Below are positions 54,531-63,912 of a stretch of 64,000 nucleotides of DNA, piece by piece (the stretch's first letter is position 1; each line of letters begins with the position of its first letter). The position numbers and the translations under genes were made by a program. Source of the DNA: Bradyrhizobium sp. CCBAU 53338 (lineage in GTDB: Bacteria > Pseudomonadota > Alphaproteobacteria > Rhizobiales > Xanthobacteraceae); the NCBI RefSeq assembly GCF_015291665.1, contig NZ_CP030048.1, forward strand, positions 2,914,001-2,978,000, given 5' to 3'. The notes below the pieces were generated by a model, which was not told the origin of the DNA, made no database searches, and saw only the letters and a program-made list of their open reading frames with translations.

Positions 54531-54977
54531 ATGGCCATGACAATGAATGGCGAAGTCCAGCTTGCGGCGCCGCGCGAGGCCGTGTGGGAAAAACTCAACG
54601 ACCCCGCGGTGCTGAAGGCCTGCATCCCCGGCTGCGAGGAATTGGAGAAGACCGACGACGGTGGTTTTCGCGCGACGGCGAAAATGAAGGTCGGCCCGGT
54701 CTCGGCGCGCTTCAAGGGTAAGGTGATGCTCAGCGATCTAGACCCACCGAACGGCTACAAGATCTCGGGCGAAGGCGAGGGCGGCGTGGCCGGCTTTGCC
54801 AAGGGCGGCGCAGCCGTGAGGCTTGCCGAGAAGGATGGCGGCACGCTGCTCTCTTACGACGTCGAGGCGCAGATCGGCGGCAAGTTGGCGCAGCTTGGAC
54901 AGCGCCTGATCAACGGCACCGCCAAGAAGCTGGCCGACGAGTTTTTCGCGAATTTCGCCAAGGCGGTACAGGGCTAG
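54531..54977 (+). CDS. coxG: CO dehydrogenase accessory protein CoxG (SRPBCC fold)
   Basis: 148-residue START/SRPBCC-fold protein. The N-terminus GEVQLAAPREAVWEKLNDPAVLKACIPGCEEL is the CoxG hallmark. CoxG helps place CO dehydrogenase at the cytoplasmic membrane. GGAGG lies about 8 bases before the ATG. It is the first of a plus-strand cox group and is followed by a 139-base interval before coxS. Confidence 0.9.
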   Translation: MAMTMNGEVQLAAPREAVWEKLNDPAVLKACIPGCEELEKTDDGGFRATAKMKVGPVSARFKGKVMLSDLDPPNGYKISGEGEGGVAGFAKGGAAVRLAEKDGGTLLSYDVEAQIGGKLAQLGQRLINGTAKKLADEFFANFAKAVQG

Positions 54978-55116
54978 AGGGTATCGCCTATTGTCATGGC
55001 GGCTTGCGTCCCGGGCAATGTTGCCCCAGCGGACAATGGCCCATATGATGGGTTGGAATAATTATAAAAAAGAACCGCTTCGACGGGACCCGTCGGGGCG
55101 CTGATAGAGAGTGCTT

Positions 55117-55602
55117 ATGGCAAAAATCTCCCTCATCGTGAACGGCAATCCTGTTACCGGCAATGTCGACCCGCGTACGCTTCTGGTGCAGTTCCTGCGC
55201 GAGAATCTGCGGCTGACCGGCACCCATGTCGGCTGCGACACCTCGCAGTGCGGCGCCTGCGTCGTGCATCTCGACGGCAAGGCCGTGAAGTCCTGCACCA
55301 CGCTGGCCGTGATGGCCGACGGCCACGAGGTCAGGACCATCGAGGGACTGGCGGCCGACGGCGCGCCGCTGCATCCGATGCAGGAAGCCTTCCGTGAGCA
55401 CCATGGTCTTCAGTGCGGCTTCTGCACGCCGGGCATGATCATGACCGCGATCGACATCGTCCATCGCAAGGGCCACGAGCTCGACGACCATACGATCCGG
55501 GAAGAACTAGAAGGCAATCTCTGCCGCTGCACCGGCTACCAGAACATCGTCGCCTCGATCGCCGCCGGCGCGAAGGCGATGGCGAAATCCGATCTCGCGT
55601 AA
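55117..55602 (+). CDS. coxS: Aerobic CO dehydrogenase-type [2Fe-2S] small subunit
   Basis: 161 residues. The plant-type ferredoxin cluster is held by Cys40, Cys45, Cys48 and Cys60; the helical second cluster by Cys100, Cys103, Cys136 and Cys138. The interval before it (54978-55116) contains an AT-rich stretch near 55050-55070 and the palindrome GGGCAATGTTGCCC near 55014. ATG at 55117; a GTG two codons earlier is possible. The FAD subunit gene begins 30 bases after its stop, with no large-subunit gene between. Confidence 0.95.
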   Translation: MAKISLIVNGNPVTGNVDPRTLLVQFLRENLRLTGTHVGCDTSQCGACVVHLDGKAVKSCTTLAVMADGHEVRTIEGLAADGAPLHPMQEAFREHHGLQCGFCTPGMIMTAIDIVHRKGHELDDHTIREELEGNLCRCTGYQNIVASIAAGAKAMAKSDLA

Positions 55603-55632
55603 CCGCGCGCCCTCCGCGATCAGGACACCCTC

Positions 55633-56439
55633 ATGTACGAATTCAAATACCACCGCCCCGGGACCGTGCGGCAGGCTGCCAATCTCCTGGTAAAGAACGA
55701 AGACGCCAAGGTGATTGCGGGCGGCCACACGCTGATTCCCGTCATGAAGCAGCGGCTCGCGAGCCCGCCGCATCTGGTCGACCTCTCCCATATCGAGGGA
55801 TTGAACGCGATCGAGATGAAGGGCCGTTCGCTGGTGATCGGCGCCACCGCCAAGCATGCCGAGGTCGCGACCTCCGCCATCGTCGGCGAGGCTATCCCAG
55901 CGCTTGCCAATCTCGCCAGCCAGATCGGTGATCCCGCGGTGCGCCACAAGGGCACGATCGGCGGCTCGCTCGCCAACAACGATCCGACTGCGGATTATCC
56001 GGCCGCCGTGCTTGCGCTTGGCGCGACCATCGTCACCAACAAGCGGCGTCTCAAGGCGGAAGAGTTTTTCCAGGGCCTGTTCTCCACCGCGCTGGAAGCC
56101 GACGAGATCATCACCAAGGTGATGTTCCCGCTGCCGAAGAAGGCCGCCTACATCAAGTTCCGCAACCAGGCTTCGCGTTACGCGCTGGTTGGCGTCTTCG
56201 TGGCGCGGCGTCCCTCGGACGTGCGGGTCGCTGTCACCGGCGCCGGCTCGGACGGCGTGTTCCGCGTCGAGGCCTATGAGGAGGCGCTGAAGAAGCGGTT
56301 CTCGTCCAAGGTGCTCGACGGCATCGAGGTGCCGGCGGAAGGGCTGAACAGCGACATCCATGGCAGCGCCGAATACCGCGCCCATCTCATCGGCGTGCTG
56401 ACGCGGCGCGCCCTCGACGCCGCCAACGCCAAGGAGTAA
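55633..56439 (+). CDS. coxM: Aerobic CO dehydrogenase-type FAD-binding medium subunit
   Basis: 268 residues. FAD-binding landmarks VIAGGHTLIPVM near 29-40 and GTIGGSLANNDPTADYPAAVLAL near 108-130. It takes electrons from CoxS clusters. The N-terminus MYEFKYHRPGTVRQAAN is typical. It follows coxS directly; in the form II clusters I remember (coxS-coxL-coxM), the 2.3-kb coxL sits here. Confidence 0.94.
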   Translation: MYEFKYHRPGTVRQAANLLVKNEDAKVIAGGHTLIPVMKQRLASPPHLVDLSHIEGLNAIEMKGRSLVIGATAKHAEVATSAIVGEAIPALANLASQIGDPAVRHKGTIGGSLANNDPTADYPAAVLALGATIVTNKRRLKAEEFFQGLFSTALEADEIITKVMFPLPKKAAYIKFRNQASRYALVGVFVARRPSDVRVAVTGAGSDGVFRVEAYEEALKKRFSSKVLDGIEVPAEGLNSDIHGSAEYRAHLIGVLTRRALDAANAKE

Positions 56440-56503
56440 GTCCTCCTCACGCTCTGGCCGAATACTTGCCCGTTGTGAGGGCGTAGCGAGACTGGCTCTT
56501 TAC

Positions 56504-57412
56504 ATGACCTCAGCGACCCTGCCGGCATCGGTCGATGCGATGCTCGAACTCCTGACTTCGCGCGGCTATCTCGCCGAGCGGTCGCTGGCGACGGTGACGT
56601 ATCTGTCGCTGCGCATGGGCCGGCCGCTGTTTCTCGAAGGCGAGGCCGGCGTCGGCAAGACCGAGATCGCAAAGGTGCTGTCGGCGGCGCTGGGACGGAA
56701 GCTGATCCGTCTCCAGTGCTACGAAGGCCTCGACGTCTCTTCGGCGGTCTATGAGTGGAACAGCGCGGCGCAGATGATCGCGATCCGGATGGCGGAAGCC
56801 GCCGGCGACACCGATCGCGAGCAGCTATCGAGCGACATCTTCGCCGACCGCTACATGATCAAGCGGCCGCTGCTCCAGGCGCTGGAGCCTGACGTTGCCG
56901 GTCCGCCGGTGCTGCTGATCGACGAGCTCGACCGCGCCGACGAGGCGTTCGAGGCGTACCTCCTGGAAATCCTCAGCGACTTCCAGGTGACGATCCCCGA
57001 ATTCGGCACCGTGAAGGCGCCGCATCCGCCGATCGTCATCATCACCTCCAACCGCACCCGCGAAATTCACGACGCGCTGAAGCGGCGCTGTCTGTATCAC
57101 TGGGTCGACTATCCCGCCGCCGAGCGCGAGCTCGCGATCGTCAAGACCCGCGTGCCCGGCATCTCCGCCAAGCTGTCGCAGCAGGTCGTCCGCTTCGTGC
57201 AGGCGCTGCGCAACCAGGACTTCTACAAATCGCCTGGCGTCGCCGAGACCATCGACTGGGCCACCGCGCTGTCCGAGCTCGACGCCCGCTCGCTGACCCC
57301 GCAAGTGGTCGGCGACACGCTGGGCGCGCTGCTCAAATACCAGGACGACATCACGCGGATGCAGGGCGACACCCTGCAGAAGGTGCTGAAGGAAGCGACG
57401 AGCGAGAATTGA
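56504..57412 (+). CDS. coxD: MoxR-family AAA ATPase (CoxD)
   Basis: 302 residues. Walker A GEAGVGKTEIAKVL near 44-57, Walker B LLIDELDRADEAFEAYLLEIL near 135-155, sensor I ITSNRTREIHDALKRR. CoxD-type ATPases help assemble the copper/sulfurated molybdenum site of CO dehydrogenase, with the VWA protein CoxE. The next gene is coxE, separated by a palindromic repeat. Confidence 0.92.
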   Translation: MTSATLPASVDAMLELLTSRGYLAERSLATVTYLSLRMGRPLFLEGEAGVGKTEIAKVLSAALGRKLIRLQCYEGLDVSSAVYEWNSAAQMIAIRMAEAAGDTDREQLSSDIFADRYMIKRPLLQALEPDVAGPPVLLIDELDRADEAFEAYLLEILSDFQVTIPEFGTVKAPHPPIVIITSNRTREIHDALKRRCLYHWVDYPAAERELAIVKTRVPGISAKLSQQVVRFVQALRNQDFYKSPGVAETIDWATALSELDARSLTPQVVGDTLGALLKYQDDITRMQGDTLQKVLKEATSEN

Positions 57413-57437
57413 CGCGCGTGCGTCATAACGAACTCGT

Positions 57438-57531
57438 CATCCCGGGGCGTGCGTAGCGCGAGCCCGGAATCCATACTCCCGATCGTGGTTATGGATTCCG
57501 GGCTCGCCGCTTGCGCGGCGCCCCGGAATGA
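57438..57531. repeat. Dispersed palindromic repeat (copy 2), between coxD and coxE
   Basis: About 94 bases with nested arms: outer CATCCCGGGG against CCCCGGAATG, inner GAGCCCGGAATCCAT/ATGGATTCCGGGCTC (perfect 15 bases). Related to the copy at 52.1 kb. It lies inside the cox operon between coupled functions and could form an mRNA hairpin that stabilises the upstream segment. Confidence 0.75.
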
Positions 57532-57551
57532 CGGGAAGATGGGAAACCACC

Positions 57552-58754
57552 ATGGCCATCAACCACCTCGCGCCTGACAAGACGGAGCAATTCGCCGACA
57601 ACATCGTCGGCTTTGCCCGCGCGCTGCGCGCGACCGGCATGCCGGTCGGCCCGGGTGCGGTGATCGATGCCATGAACGCGCTGCAGGTAATCGACATCGG
57701 CAGCCGTGCCGACGTCTTCACCACGCTGGAGGCGATCTTCGTCAAGCGTCATGAGCATGCGCTGATCTTCAAGCAGGCCTTCAACCTGTTCTTCCGCGCC
57801 TCCGAAGAGTGGAAGCACATGCTGGATTCGGTGCCGTTGCCCGATGGCGCCAAGAAGAAGCCGCCAGCCGCCGCGCGCCGCGTGCAGGAGGCGATGTCGC
57901 AGCCGCGCATGACGGAGACGCCGCAGCACCAGGAGCAGGATCTGCGCCTGTCGGTCTCCGACAAGGAGATCCTTCAGAAGAAGGATTTCGCGCAGATGAG
58001 CGCCGCCGAAATCGCCGAGGCGCTGCGTGCCATCCAGATGATGCGGCTGCCGCAGGCGGAGCTCCTGACCCGCCGGCACCAGCCCGATCCGCGCGGCCTG
58101 CGGCTCGACATGCGCCGCACGCTGCGGGCGTCGTTGCGCACCGGCGGCGACATCATCGACATCCATCGCCTCGGGCGGATCGAGAAGCCGGCCCCGATCG
58201 TGGCGCTGCTCGACATCTCCGGCTCGATGAGCGAGTACACCCGCCTGTTCCTGCATTTCCTTCATGCCATTGGCGATGCGCGCAAGCGCGTTTCGGTGTT
58301 CCTGTTCGGCACGCGGCTGACCAATGTGACGCGCGCGTTACGCCAGCGCGATCCCGACGAGGCACTGGCGAGCTGCTCGGCGGCGGTCGAGGACTGGGCC
58401 GGCGGCACCCGCATCGCGACCTCGCTGCACAACTTCAACAAATTGTGGGCGCGCCGCGTCCTGAGCCAGGGCGCCATCGTGCTGCTGATCTCCGACGGGC
58501 TGGAGCGGGAGGCCGATTCCAAGCTCGCCTTCGAGATGGACCGGCTGCACCGCTCCTGCCGGCGGCTGATCTGGCTGAACCCGCTGCTGCGGTTCGGCGG
58601 CTTCGAGGCCAAGGCCCAGGGCATCAAAATGATGCTTCCGCACGTTGACGAATTCCGCCCCGTGCATAATTTGAGTTCGATCCAGGAGCTGATCACCACG
58701 CTCTCCCGGCCGCTGCCGCCGCATCACCGCAGCCTGATCCGCTCCGCAGCCTGA
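57552..58754 (+). CDS. coxE: VWA-domain protein CoxE
   Basis: 400 residues with a von Willebrand A domain in the C-terminal half: MIDAS motif LLDISGSMSEYTRLF near 218 and the later DGLERE segment. An N-terminal helical region precedes it. CoxE pairs with the MoxR ATPase CoxD in maturing CO dehydrogenase. The ATG at 57552 is chosen over one at 57528, which lies inside the palindromic repeat. Confidence 0.9.
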   Translation: MAINHLAPDKTEQFADNIVGFARALRATGMPVGPGAVIDAMNALQVIDIGSRADVFTTLEAIFVKRHEHALIFKQAFNLFFRASEEWKHMLDSVPLPDGAKKKPPAAARRVQEAMSQPRMTETPQHQEQDLRLSVSDKEILQKKDFAQMSAAEIAEALRAIQMMRLPQAELLTRRHQPDPRGLRLDMRRTLRASLRTGGDIIDIHRLGRIEKPAPIVALLDISGSMSEYTRLFLHFLHAIGDARKRVSVFLFGTRLTNVTRALRQRDPDEALASCSAAVEDWAGGTRIATSLHNFNKLWARRVLSQGAIVLLISDGLEREADSKLAFEMDRLHRSCRRLIWLNPLLRFGGFEAKAQGIKMMLPHVDEFRPVHNLSSIQELITTLSRPLPPHHRSLIRSAA

Positions 58755-58765
58755 GAGGCCAAGCC

Positions 58766-59089
58766 ATGCTCGATCGCGACGAGGACATTCTGAAGGCGGC
58801 GGAGGACTGGCAGAAGGCCGGCCGTGGCGTCGCACTGGCGACCGTCGTCGAGACCTGGGGTTCGGCCCCGCGCCCGGCGGGCTCGAGCCTGGTCATCAAC
58901 GACGAGGGCACGTTTCTGGGGTCTGTCTCCGGCGGCTGCGTCGAGGGCGCCGTGGTCACCGAGGCCATGGACGTGATCGAGAGCGGCAAGCCGAAGATGC
59001 TCGAGTTCGGCGTCGCCGACGAGACCGCCTGGAATGTCGGACTGTCCTGCGGCGGGACCATCCGTGTCTTCGTCGAGAAGGTCGGCTAG
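58766..59089 (+). CDS. XdhC/CoxI N-terminal-domain protein
   Basis: 107-residue stand-alone XdhC_CoxI domain: VALATVVETWGSAPRPAGSSLVI and GSVSGGCVEGAVVTEAM. XdhC proteins carry and sulfurate the molybdenum cofactor before its insertion. Here the protein lacks the Rossmann C-terminal half, which is encoded by the next gene two bases downstream. Begins 11 bases after coxE. Confidence 0.88.
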   Translation: MLDRDEDILKAAEDWQKAGRGVALATVVETWGSAPRPAGSSLVINDEGTFLGSVSGGCVEGAVVTEAMDVIESGKPKMLEFGVADETAWNVGLSCGGTIRVFVEKVG

Positions 59090-59091
59090 CC

Positions 59092-59793
59092 GTGAAGCTC
59101 GCAATCCTCCACGAACTCAACGCCGAGCGTGCCGCGCGGCGGCCGGTGATTTTGGTGACGGACACCGAGAGCGGCGAGCAGCGCCTGGTAAAGGCGGCTG
59201 ACTTCGCCAAGGACCCGCTGCGCGCCGAGCTGGACAAGCAGCTTCGCATGGGCAAGAGCGCCAATGTCGAGGCCGGCGGCAAGAAGCTGTTTTTCAACGT
59301 CTACGCGCCGACGGCAAAGCTCGTCATCGTCGGCGCGGTCCATATCAGCCAGGCCCTCGCGCCGCTCGCGCGCTCGCTCGGCTATGACGTCACTGTCGTC
59401 GATCCGCGCACAGCCTTTGCGAGCCCCGAGCGCTTCCCCGACATTCCGTTGGTCGCGGAGTGGCCTGATACCGCGTTGCCGCCGCTCAATGTCGACGCCT
59501 ATACGGCGTTCGTCGCCGTGACGCACGATCCCAAGATCGACGATCCGGCGCTGCTGCATGCCTTCGAGCGCAACTGCTTCTATATCGGCGCGCTCGGCTC
59601 GCGAAAGACGCATGCCAAGCGCGGCGACCGGCTCCGGGCGCAGGGCGCAAAGGACTCTGACATCGCGCGCATCCACGCGCCCATCGGCCTTGCGATCGGC
59701 GCGGTCTCGCCGTCCGAGATCGCGGTGTCGATCATGGCCGAGATCACGGCGGTGCTTCGCCTGCCACCCAAAGAAAAAGAAGAAGCGGCATGA
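59092..59793 (+). CDS. XdhC Rossmann-domain protein
   Basis: 233 residues carrying the XdhC C-terminal Rossmann-like domain: KLVIVGAVHISQALAPLARSLG near 80 and VDPRTAFASPERFPD near 103. The start is GTG, 2 bases after the stop of the N-domain gene. With that gene it makes up a complete split XdhC. The next gene overlaps by four bases (ATGA). Confidence 0.87.
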   Translation: MKLAILHELNAERAARRPVILVTDTESGEQRLVKAADFAKDPLRAELDKQLRMGKSANVEAGGKKLFFNVYAPTAKLVIVGAVHISQALAPLARSLGYDVTVVDPRTAFASPERFPDIPLVAEWPDTALPPLNVDAYTAFVAVTHDPKIDDPALLHAFERNCFYIGALGSRKTHAKRGDRLRAQGAKDSDIARIHAPIGLAIGAVSPSEIAVSIMAEITAVLRLPPKEKEEAA

Positions 59794-61394
59794 AGTTCGG
59801 CCCGGCGAGCCCGAGGGATGCGATCGGCGGGGTGACCGTCCACACCCTGCGCCAGGGGCCGCTGGTGCTGAAGAAAGGCACGACGATCGGGCCTGCCGAG
59901 GTCGAGGCGCTGGACCGTGCCGGCATCAAGGACATCGTCGTGGTGCGCATGGAGGCGGGCGACGTCTCCGAGGACGTCGCGGCCGCCAGCATTGCGCTCG
60001 CCATCGGCGGCGAGGGCATTCATGTCGAGCGCGCCTTCACCGGCCGCGCCAATCTGTTTGCCGCGCGCCCGGGCCTGCTGGTGATCGACCGCGCTGCCGT
60101 AGACCGCGTCAACAATGTCGACGAGGCCATCACCTTCGCCACCCTCTCCGCCTACAAGCCGGTGGTCGAAGGCGAGATGGTCGGCACGGTCAAGATCATC
60201 CCGTTCGGCGTTGAAGGAAATTTGCGCGATGCCGCGGTGAAGGCCGCCGGCAAGGACGTGCTGAAAATCGCGCCTTACGTGATCAAGCGCGTCGGCGTGG
60301 TCTCGACGCTGTTGCCGGGGCTTTCCTCGAAGGTGATCGACAAGACGCTGCGCGTCACTGCCGAGCGGCTCGCGCCGGCTGGCGCTACCATCATCGCCGA
60401 ACGGCGGGTGCAGCACGACGAGCGCGCGCTCTCGGCTGCGATCAAGGAGCTGCTCGCACTCGGCGCCGAGCTCGTGATCGTGTTTGGCGCCTCTGCAATT
60501 GCCGACCGCCGCGATGTGATTCCGGCTGCGGTGACCGAGATCGGCGGTGAGATCGAGCATTTCGGCATGCCGGTCGATCCCGGCAATCTGTTGCTGATCG
60601 CGCGCGCCGGCAGCGTGCCGGTGCTGGGTGCGCCCGGCTGCGCGCGCTCGCCGGTCGAGAACGGGTTCGACTGGGTGCTGATGCGGCTGCTCGCCGGCAT
60701 CAAGGTGACGCGCTCCGAATTGATGGGCATGGGCGTCGGCGGCCTGCTGATGGAGATCGTGACGCGGCCGCAGCCGCGAGCCAAGCCCGAGACCGAGGGT
60801 AACAGCCAGGTCGCGGCGATCGTGCTCGCGGCGGGCCGCTCGACCCGCATGGGCGGGCCGAACAAGCTGCTTGCCGAACTCGACGGCAAGAAGCTGGTGC
60901 GCATCGCGACCGAGCAGGCGCTGGCTTCGAAAGCCTCCGAGGTGATCGTCGTCACCGGTCATCAGACCGAGCTCGTCGAGCAGGCGTTGCAAGGCTTGAA
61001 CGTACGCTTCGTCAAGAACCCGGATTTCGCGGGCGGCATCGCGAGCTCGGTGAAAGCAGGGATCGCGGCCGTGTCCGAAGCGTGCGACGGCGCCGTGGTT
61101 TGCCTCGGCGACATGCCGCTGATCGATGCCGGCCTGATCGACCGCCTCATCGACGGCTTTGCGCCTGATCGCGGCAACCTCATCGTCGTGCCCGTGAGCG
61201 AAGGCCGCCGCGGCAATCCCGTGCTATGGTCGCGGCGCTTCTTCAAGGAGTTGATGACCCTCGACGGCGATGTCGGCGCGCGGCACCTGATCGCCAGGCA
61301 TACGGAAGCCGTCGCCGAAGTGCCCGTCGACGGCGAAGGCGCCTTCCTCGACATCGACACGCCGCAGGCGCTGGAAGCCGCACGGCGCGGATAG
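59790..61394 (+). CDS. Molybdopterin-binding and MobA-like nucleotidyltransferase fusion
   Basis: 534 residues. Residues about 1-330 form a molybdopterin-binding (MoCF/MoeA-like) module: ELVIVFGASAIADRRDVIPAAV and PGNLLLIARAGSVPVLGAPGCARSPVENGFDW. Residues about 345-534 form an NTP-transferase of the MobA/MocA class: IVLAAGRSTRMGGPNKLLAELDGKK near 349, with CLGDMPLIDAGLI near 450. It probably adds CMP (MocA) to the molybdenum cofactor for CO dehydrogenase or xanthine oxidase enzymes. Last gene of the cox cluster; a four-base overlap couples it to the XdhC gene. Confidence 0.88.
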   Translation: MKFGPASPRDAIGGVTVHTLRQGPLVLKKGTTIGPAEVEALDRAGIKDIVVVRMEAGDVSEDVAAASIALAIGGEGIHVERAFTGRANLFAARPGLLVIDRAAVDRVNNVDEAITFATLSAYKPVVEGEMVGTVKIIPFGVEGNLRDAAVKAAGKDVLKIAPYVIKRVGVVSTLLPGLSSKVIDKTLRVTAERLAPAGATIIAERRVQHDERALSAAIKELLALGAELVIVFGASAIADRRDVIPAAVTEIGGEIEHFGMPVDPGNLLLIARAGSVPVLGAPGCARSPVENGFDWVLMRLLAGIKVTRSELMGMGVGGLLMEIVTRPQPRAKPETEGNSQVAAIVLAAGRSTRMGGPNKLLAELDGKKLVRIATEQALASKASEVIVVTGHQTELVEQALQGLNVRFVKNPDFAGGIASSVKAGIAAVSEACDGAVVCLGDMPLIDAGLIDRLIDGFAPDRGNLIVVPVSEGRRGNPVLWSRRFFKELMTLDGDVGARHLIARHTEAVAEVPVDGEGAFLDIDTPQALEAARRG

Positions 61395-61493
61395 CACCTC
61401 GCAATCGTACCAATTTCAACCCCCCGTTCACCATCTGGAAACGACCGCCGCTTAGAGTCCTCGCCACCTGCCTTGGGGGGAGGGGTTTTTTCC

Positions 61494-61883
61494 ATGGCTT
61501 CGAGTGTCGTCGCGCGCCGTTGCGCGATGTTTTTCTTTGGGTTGTCGGTTTGTGTCGCCGGCGCCCGTCACATCACCGCAGCGCATGCGGCCGGCGCGTT
61601 TGCCGTCGGCAAATGCGGCGCCTACGGCCAGGCCTATGATTACGGTGCCGAGCACGAAGCGCGTGCCGCTGCTCGAAAGCAGTGCAAGGGCGAATGCACG
61701 ACGGTGACGATGAAGCATGCCTGCGCGGCGATGTCGGTCGACATGGCCAACCCCTGCGGCGCCTATGGCTACGCCGTGAAGCCGAAGATCTCGGCCACGC
61801 TCAATGCCGCCACGCGCGAATGCTACAAATATGGCGGCAAGGAATGCGTGATCCGCGCCTGGGCCTGCGACGCCAAAGGCTGA
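61494..61883 (+). CDS. Secreted DUF4189-domain protein
   Basis: 129 residues with an N-terminal hydrophobic signal (MFFFGLSVCVAGARH region) and a small Cys-rich domain: KCGAYGQAYDYGAEHEARAAARKQCKGECTT and CGAYGYAV. Several Cys suggest disulfides in the periplasm. The ATG at 61494 follows a GGAGGGG about 8-10 bases upstream. Function unknown; convergent with the CYTH-CHAD gene. Confidence 0.72.
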   Translation: MASSVVARRCAMFFFGLSVCVAGARHITAAHAAGAFAVGKCGAYGQAYDYGAEHEARAAARKQCKGECTTVTMKHACAAMSVDMANPCGAYGYAVKPKISATLNAATRECYKYGGKECVIRAWACDAKG

Positions 61884-61890
61884 TCAACGA

Positions 61891-63714
61891 TTAGCGCAGC
61901 CATCCTGCGCTGGGTTGCACCAGTTTTTCCGGTTGCTCCGCCGCGTCCACCGACCAGGGCACCTTGGCCCCGGTGAATCCCGACCAGGCCTCGCGCAGGC
62001 GCGCTTCGACACCGACCATCGCGTGGGCCTGCCAGCCGGCAATGGCCGCCGCGGCCACGCTGCCGCCGGTCGCTTCCGCGCCGACATCCGCAAGCAATGA
62101 CGTCGTCGTCGCGATGTCGTTGTAGATGCCAAGCTCCTGCTGGAGGTCGGCAAGCCTGCGCGAGAAGCGCTTCGCGGATTTGCGCTGCCCGCAAAGCGGA
62201 AGCAGGAAGTCGGCGACGTAGCGCAACTTCTTCGCGGCGAGGCGGACGCGGTGCCGCTCCTCCGTCGACAGCGATTTGAATCTGCGGCCGCGCTTGAGCA
62301 CCTTCGCATGCTGTGCCGAGAGGATACTTCGTGCGAAGTTGATTGCGGGCTCCGCCAGTTGCGCCAGGCCGTCGGGCGCGACCTCGCTGCGCCAGCCGCG
62401 TGCTTCGATCCAGCCGCCGAGCCCGATCACGAAATACTGGCAGCGCCGGTCGGCGAGGGCGAGGCGGGCCGCGTCGTAGCAGGCCGTGCGACGTTCGTCG
62501 GCGAGCGCGCCCAATGCGTCGAAGCCGGCGACCGACGGACAGCCATCCGCGACCGTCCGCAACGTCTCCTGCCGAAACACGTCCCAGTCACGTGCGCCGG
62601 AGAGACAGCCCGCGAGCCACTTCGCCTCGGCGCGCATCAGGTTGAGCTTGTCCAGCGATACCACGGACCGCATCAGGTCGAGCGCGGACCGCAGACGCCG
62701 CAGCGCGACGCGAAGCTGATGCATCCCTTCGGGGTCGCGTCCATCCTCGGCGACGGGCAGCGACTGGAGCAGATGCAGAAGACAGGACCGCAGTATCCCG
62801 GAGAAGACTTCATCGAGCGATGTCGTGGGATCGAGACGAAGCTTTGGCGGCTTCGGTGCCTGGGGTGGCGTATCGGCCGCGAGATCGAATCCGCGCGCCG
62901 ACTTGGTCCGGATCGACGGCTTCACCGGGCCATGCTCGGCGAGCCGCCGCGCCAGCTCCCAGATTGCGGACGGGCTGCCGCTCTTGAGCTCCAGCTCGAT
63001 CTCGCTGACCGGCAGCGAGCGATCACCTGAAATCAGATGCCCCCGATCGAAGGCGACCTCGACCGTGCCCGAGGGCAGCTCGACGAGGCGCTGATGCCGG
63101 TGGATGTCGCTGCTGAAGACGGCTTCGACGGAGTGACGTTCGAGATCGGCACGCAATTTCTCCGGAACAAGCGTCATCGCGAGCGCGAGGTCCGGCGTCA
63201 TCGACGGGACGCTCGCCTCCCACTCGCCACGGCGCAGCGGATCGTTGCCGGATTCGGCCTTCACCGTCTGCGTGAACCGCGTGCCGCTCTGGCGAACCCT
63301 GAAGCTGAAACCTTCGCGCCGGAGCGTGCGCTTGGGCGTATCGTAATACACGGCCTTGAGGTGCTTGCGCGTGCCCTTGTTGCGCGCATTCGCCGCAATG
63401 ATCGGCGCATCGTTGAAATCGGCCAGACGATCTGCAGGAACGATCAGCTTGAGCTCGATCTCGATTGCGTGCGGCGCGGCTTGGCGGGAAGGTGCGGTTT
63501 CCGGTGCACGAGCTTCATCGGCGAAGAGGCTCGCCCGAACGGGATCATGGCGCGAAGACTCGATGTCAGTGTGCGCGGAGCCGTGCGTTTCAGCAGCGGC
63601 GGGAACAACGAAACTGCTGGATTTCTTTCCGTCCTCGGCGACTGGATGGCCGTTGGCCTTTGCAAGCCGCTGTACGGGGTCGAGGGCTTGCTTGATGGCG
63701 CCAGTTTCGGACAT
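61891..63714 (-). CDS. CYTH-CHAD domain protein (inorganic triphosphatase-like)
   Basis: 607 residues. A disordered, low-complexity N-terminus of about 80 residues precedes a CYTH domain (about 82-285) with the metal/phosphate motif EIELK (Glu85, Glu87, Lys89) and RREGFSFRVRQ. A CHAD domain (about 300-600) contains repeated His/Arg helices such as HQLRVALRRLRSALDL and VRLAAKKLRYVADFLLP. Such pairs hydrolyse tripolyphosphate and bind polyphosphate granules. ATG at 63714, no obvious ribosome site. Convergent with the DUF4189 gene, 7 bases apart. Confidence 0.92.
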   Translation of the reverse strand: MSETGAIKQALDPVQRLAKANGHPVAEDGKKSSSFVVPAAAETHGSAHTDIESSRHDPVRASLFADEARAPETAPSRQAAPHAIEIELKLIVPADRLADFNDAPIIAANARNKGTRKHLKAVYYDTPKRTLRREGFSFRVRQSGTRFTQTVKAESGNDPLRRGEWEASVPSMTPDLALAMTLVPEKLRADLERHSVEAVFSSDIHRHQRLVELPSGTVEVAFDRGHLISGDRSLPVSEIELELKSGSPSAIWELARRLAEHGPVKPSIRTKSARGFDLAADTPPQAPKPPKLRLDPTTSLDEVFSGILRSCLLHLLQSLPVAEDGRDPEGMHQLRVALRRLRSALDLMRSVVSLDKLNLMRAEAKWLAGCLSGARDWDVFRQETLRTVADGCPSVAGFDALGALADERRTACYDAARLALADRRCQYFVIGLGGWIEARGWRSEVAPDGLAQLAEPAINFARSILSAQHAKVLKRGRRFKSLSTEERHRVRLAAKKLRYVADFLLPLCGQRKSAKRFSRRLADLQQELGIYNDIATTTSLLADVGAEATGGSVAAAAIAGWQAHAMVGVEARLREAWSGFTGAKVPWSVDAAEQPEKLVQPSAGWLR

Positions 63715-63912
63715 GCACGAATATGACAGTTAAGTGACGGAGCGCCGACATATACCCGACTTGGCCATCGGGGAGAAGCGCAGCCGGTCGCACCTCCATT
63801 GAAATTTCCGCGCTGTGATCGATGTGTCAATCCGGGTTACGTTTGCGTCTGCCGTCGGCGCGCTGGGAATCTCCTTTCTTTCCCGACGCTTGAATGTCTG
63901 CTGGGAGAATTC

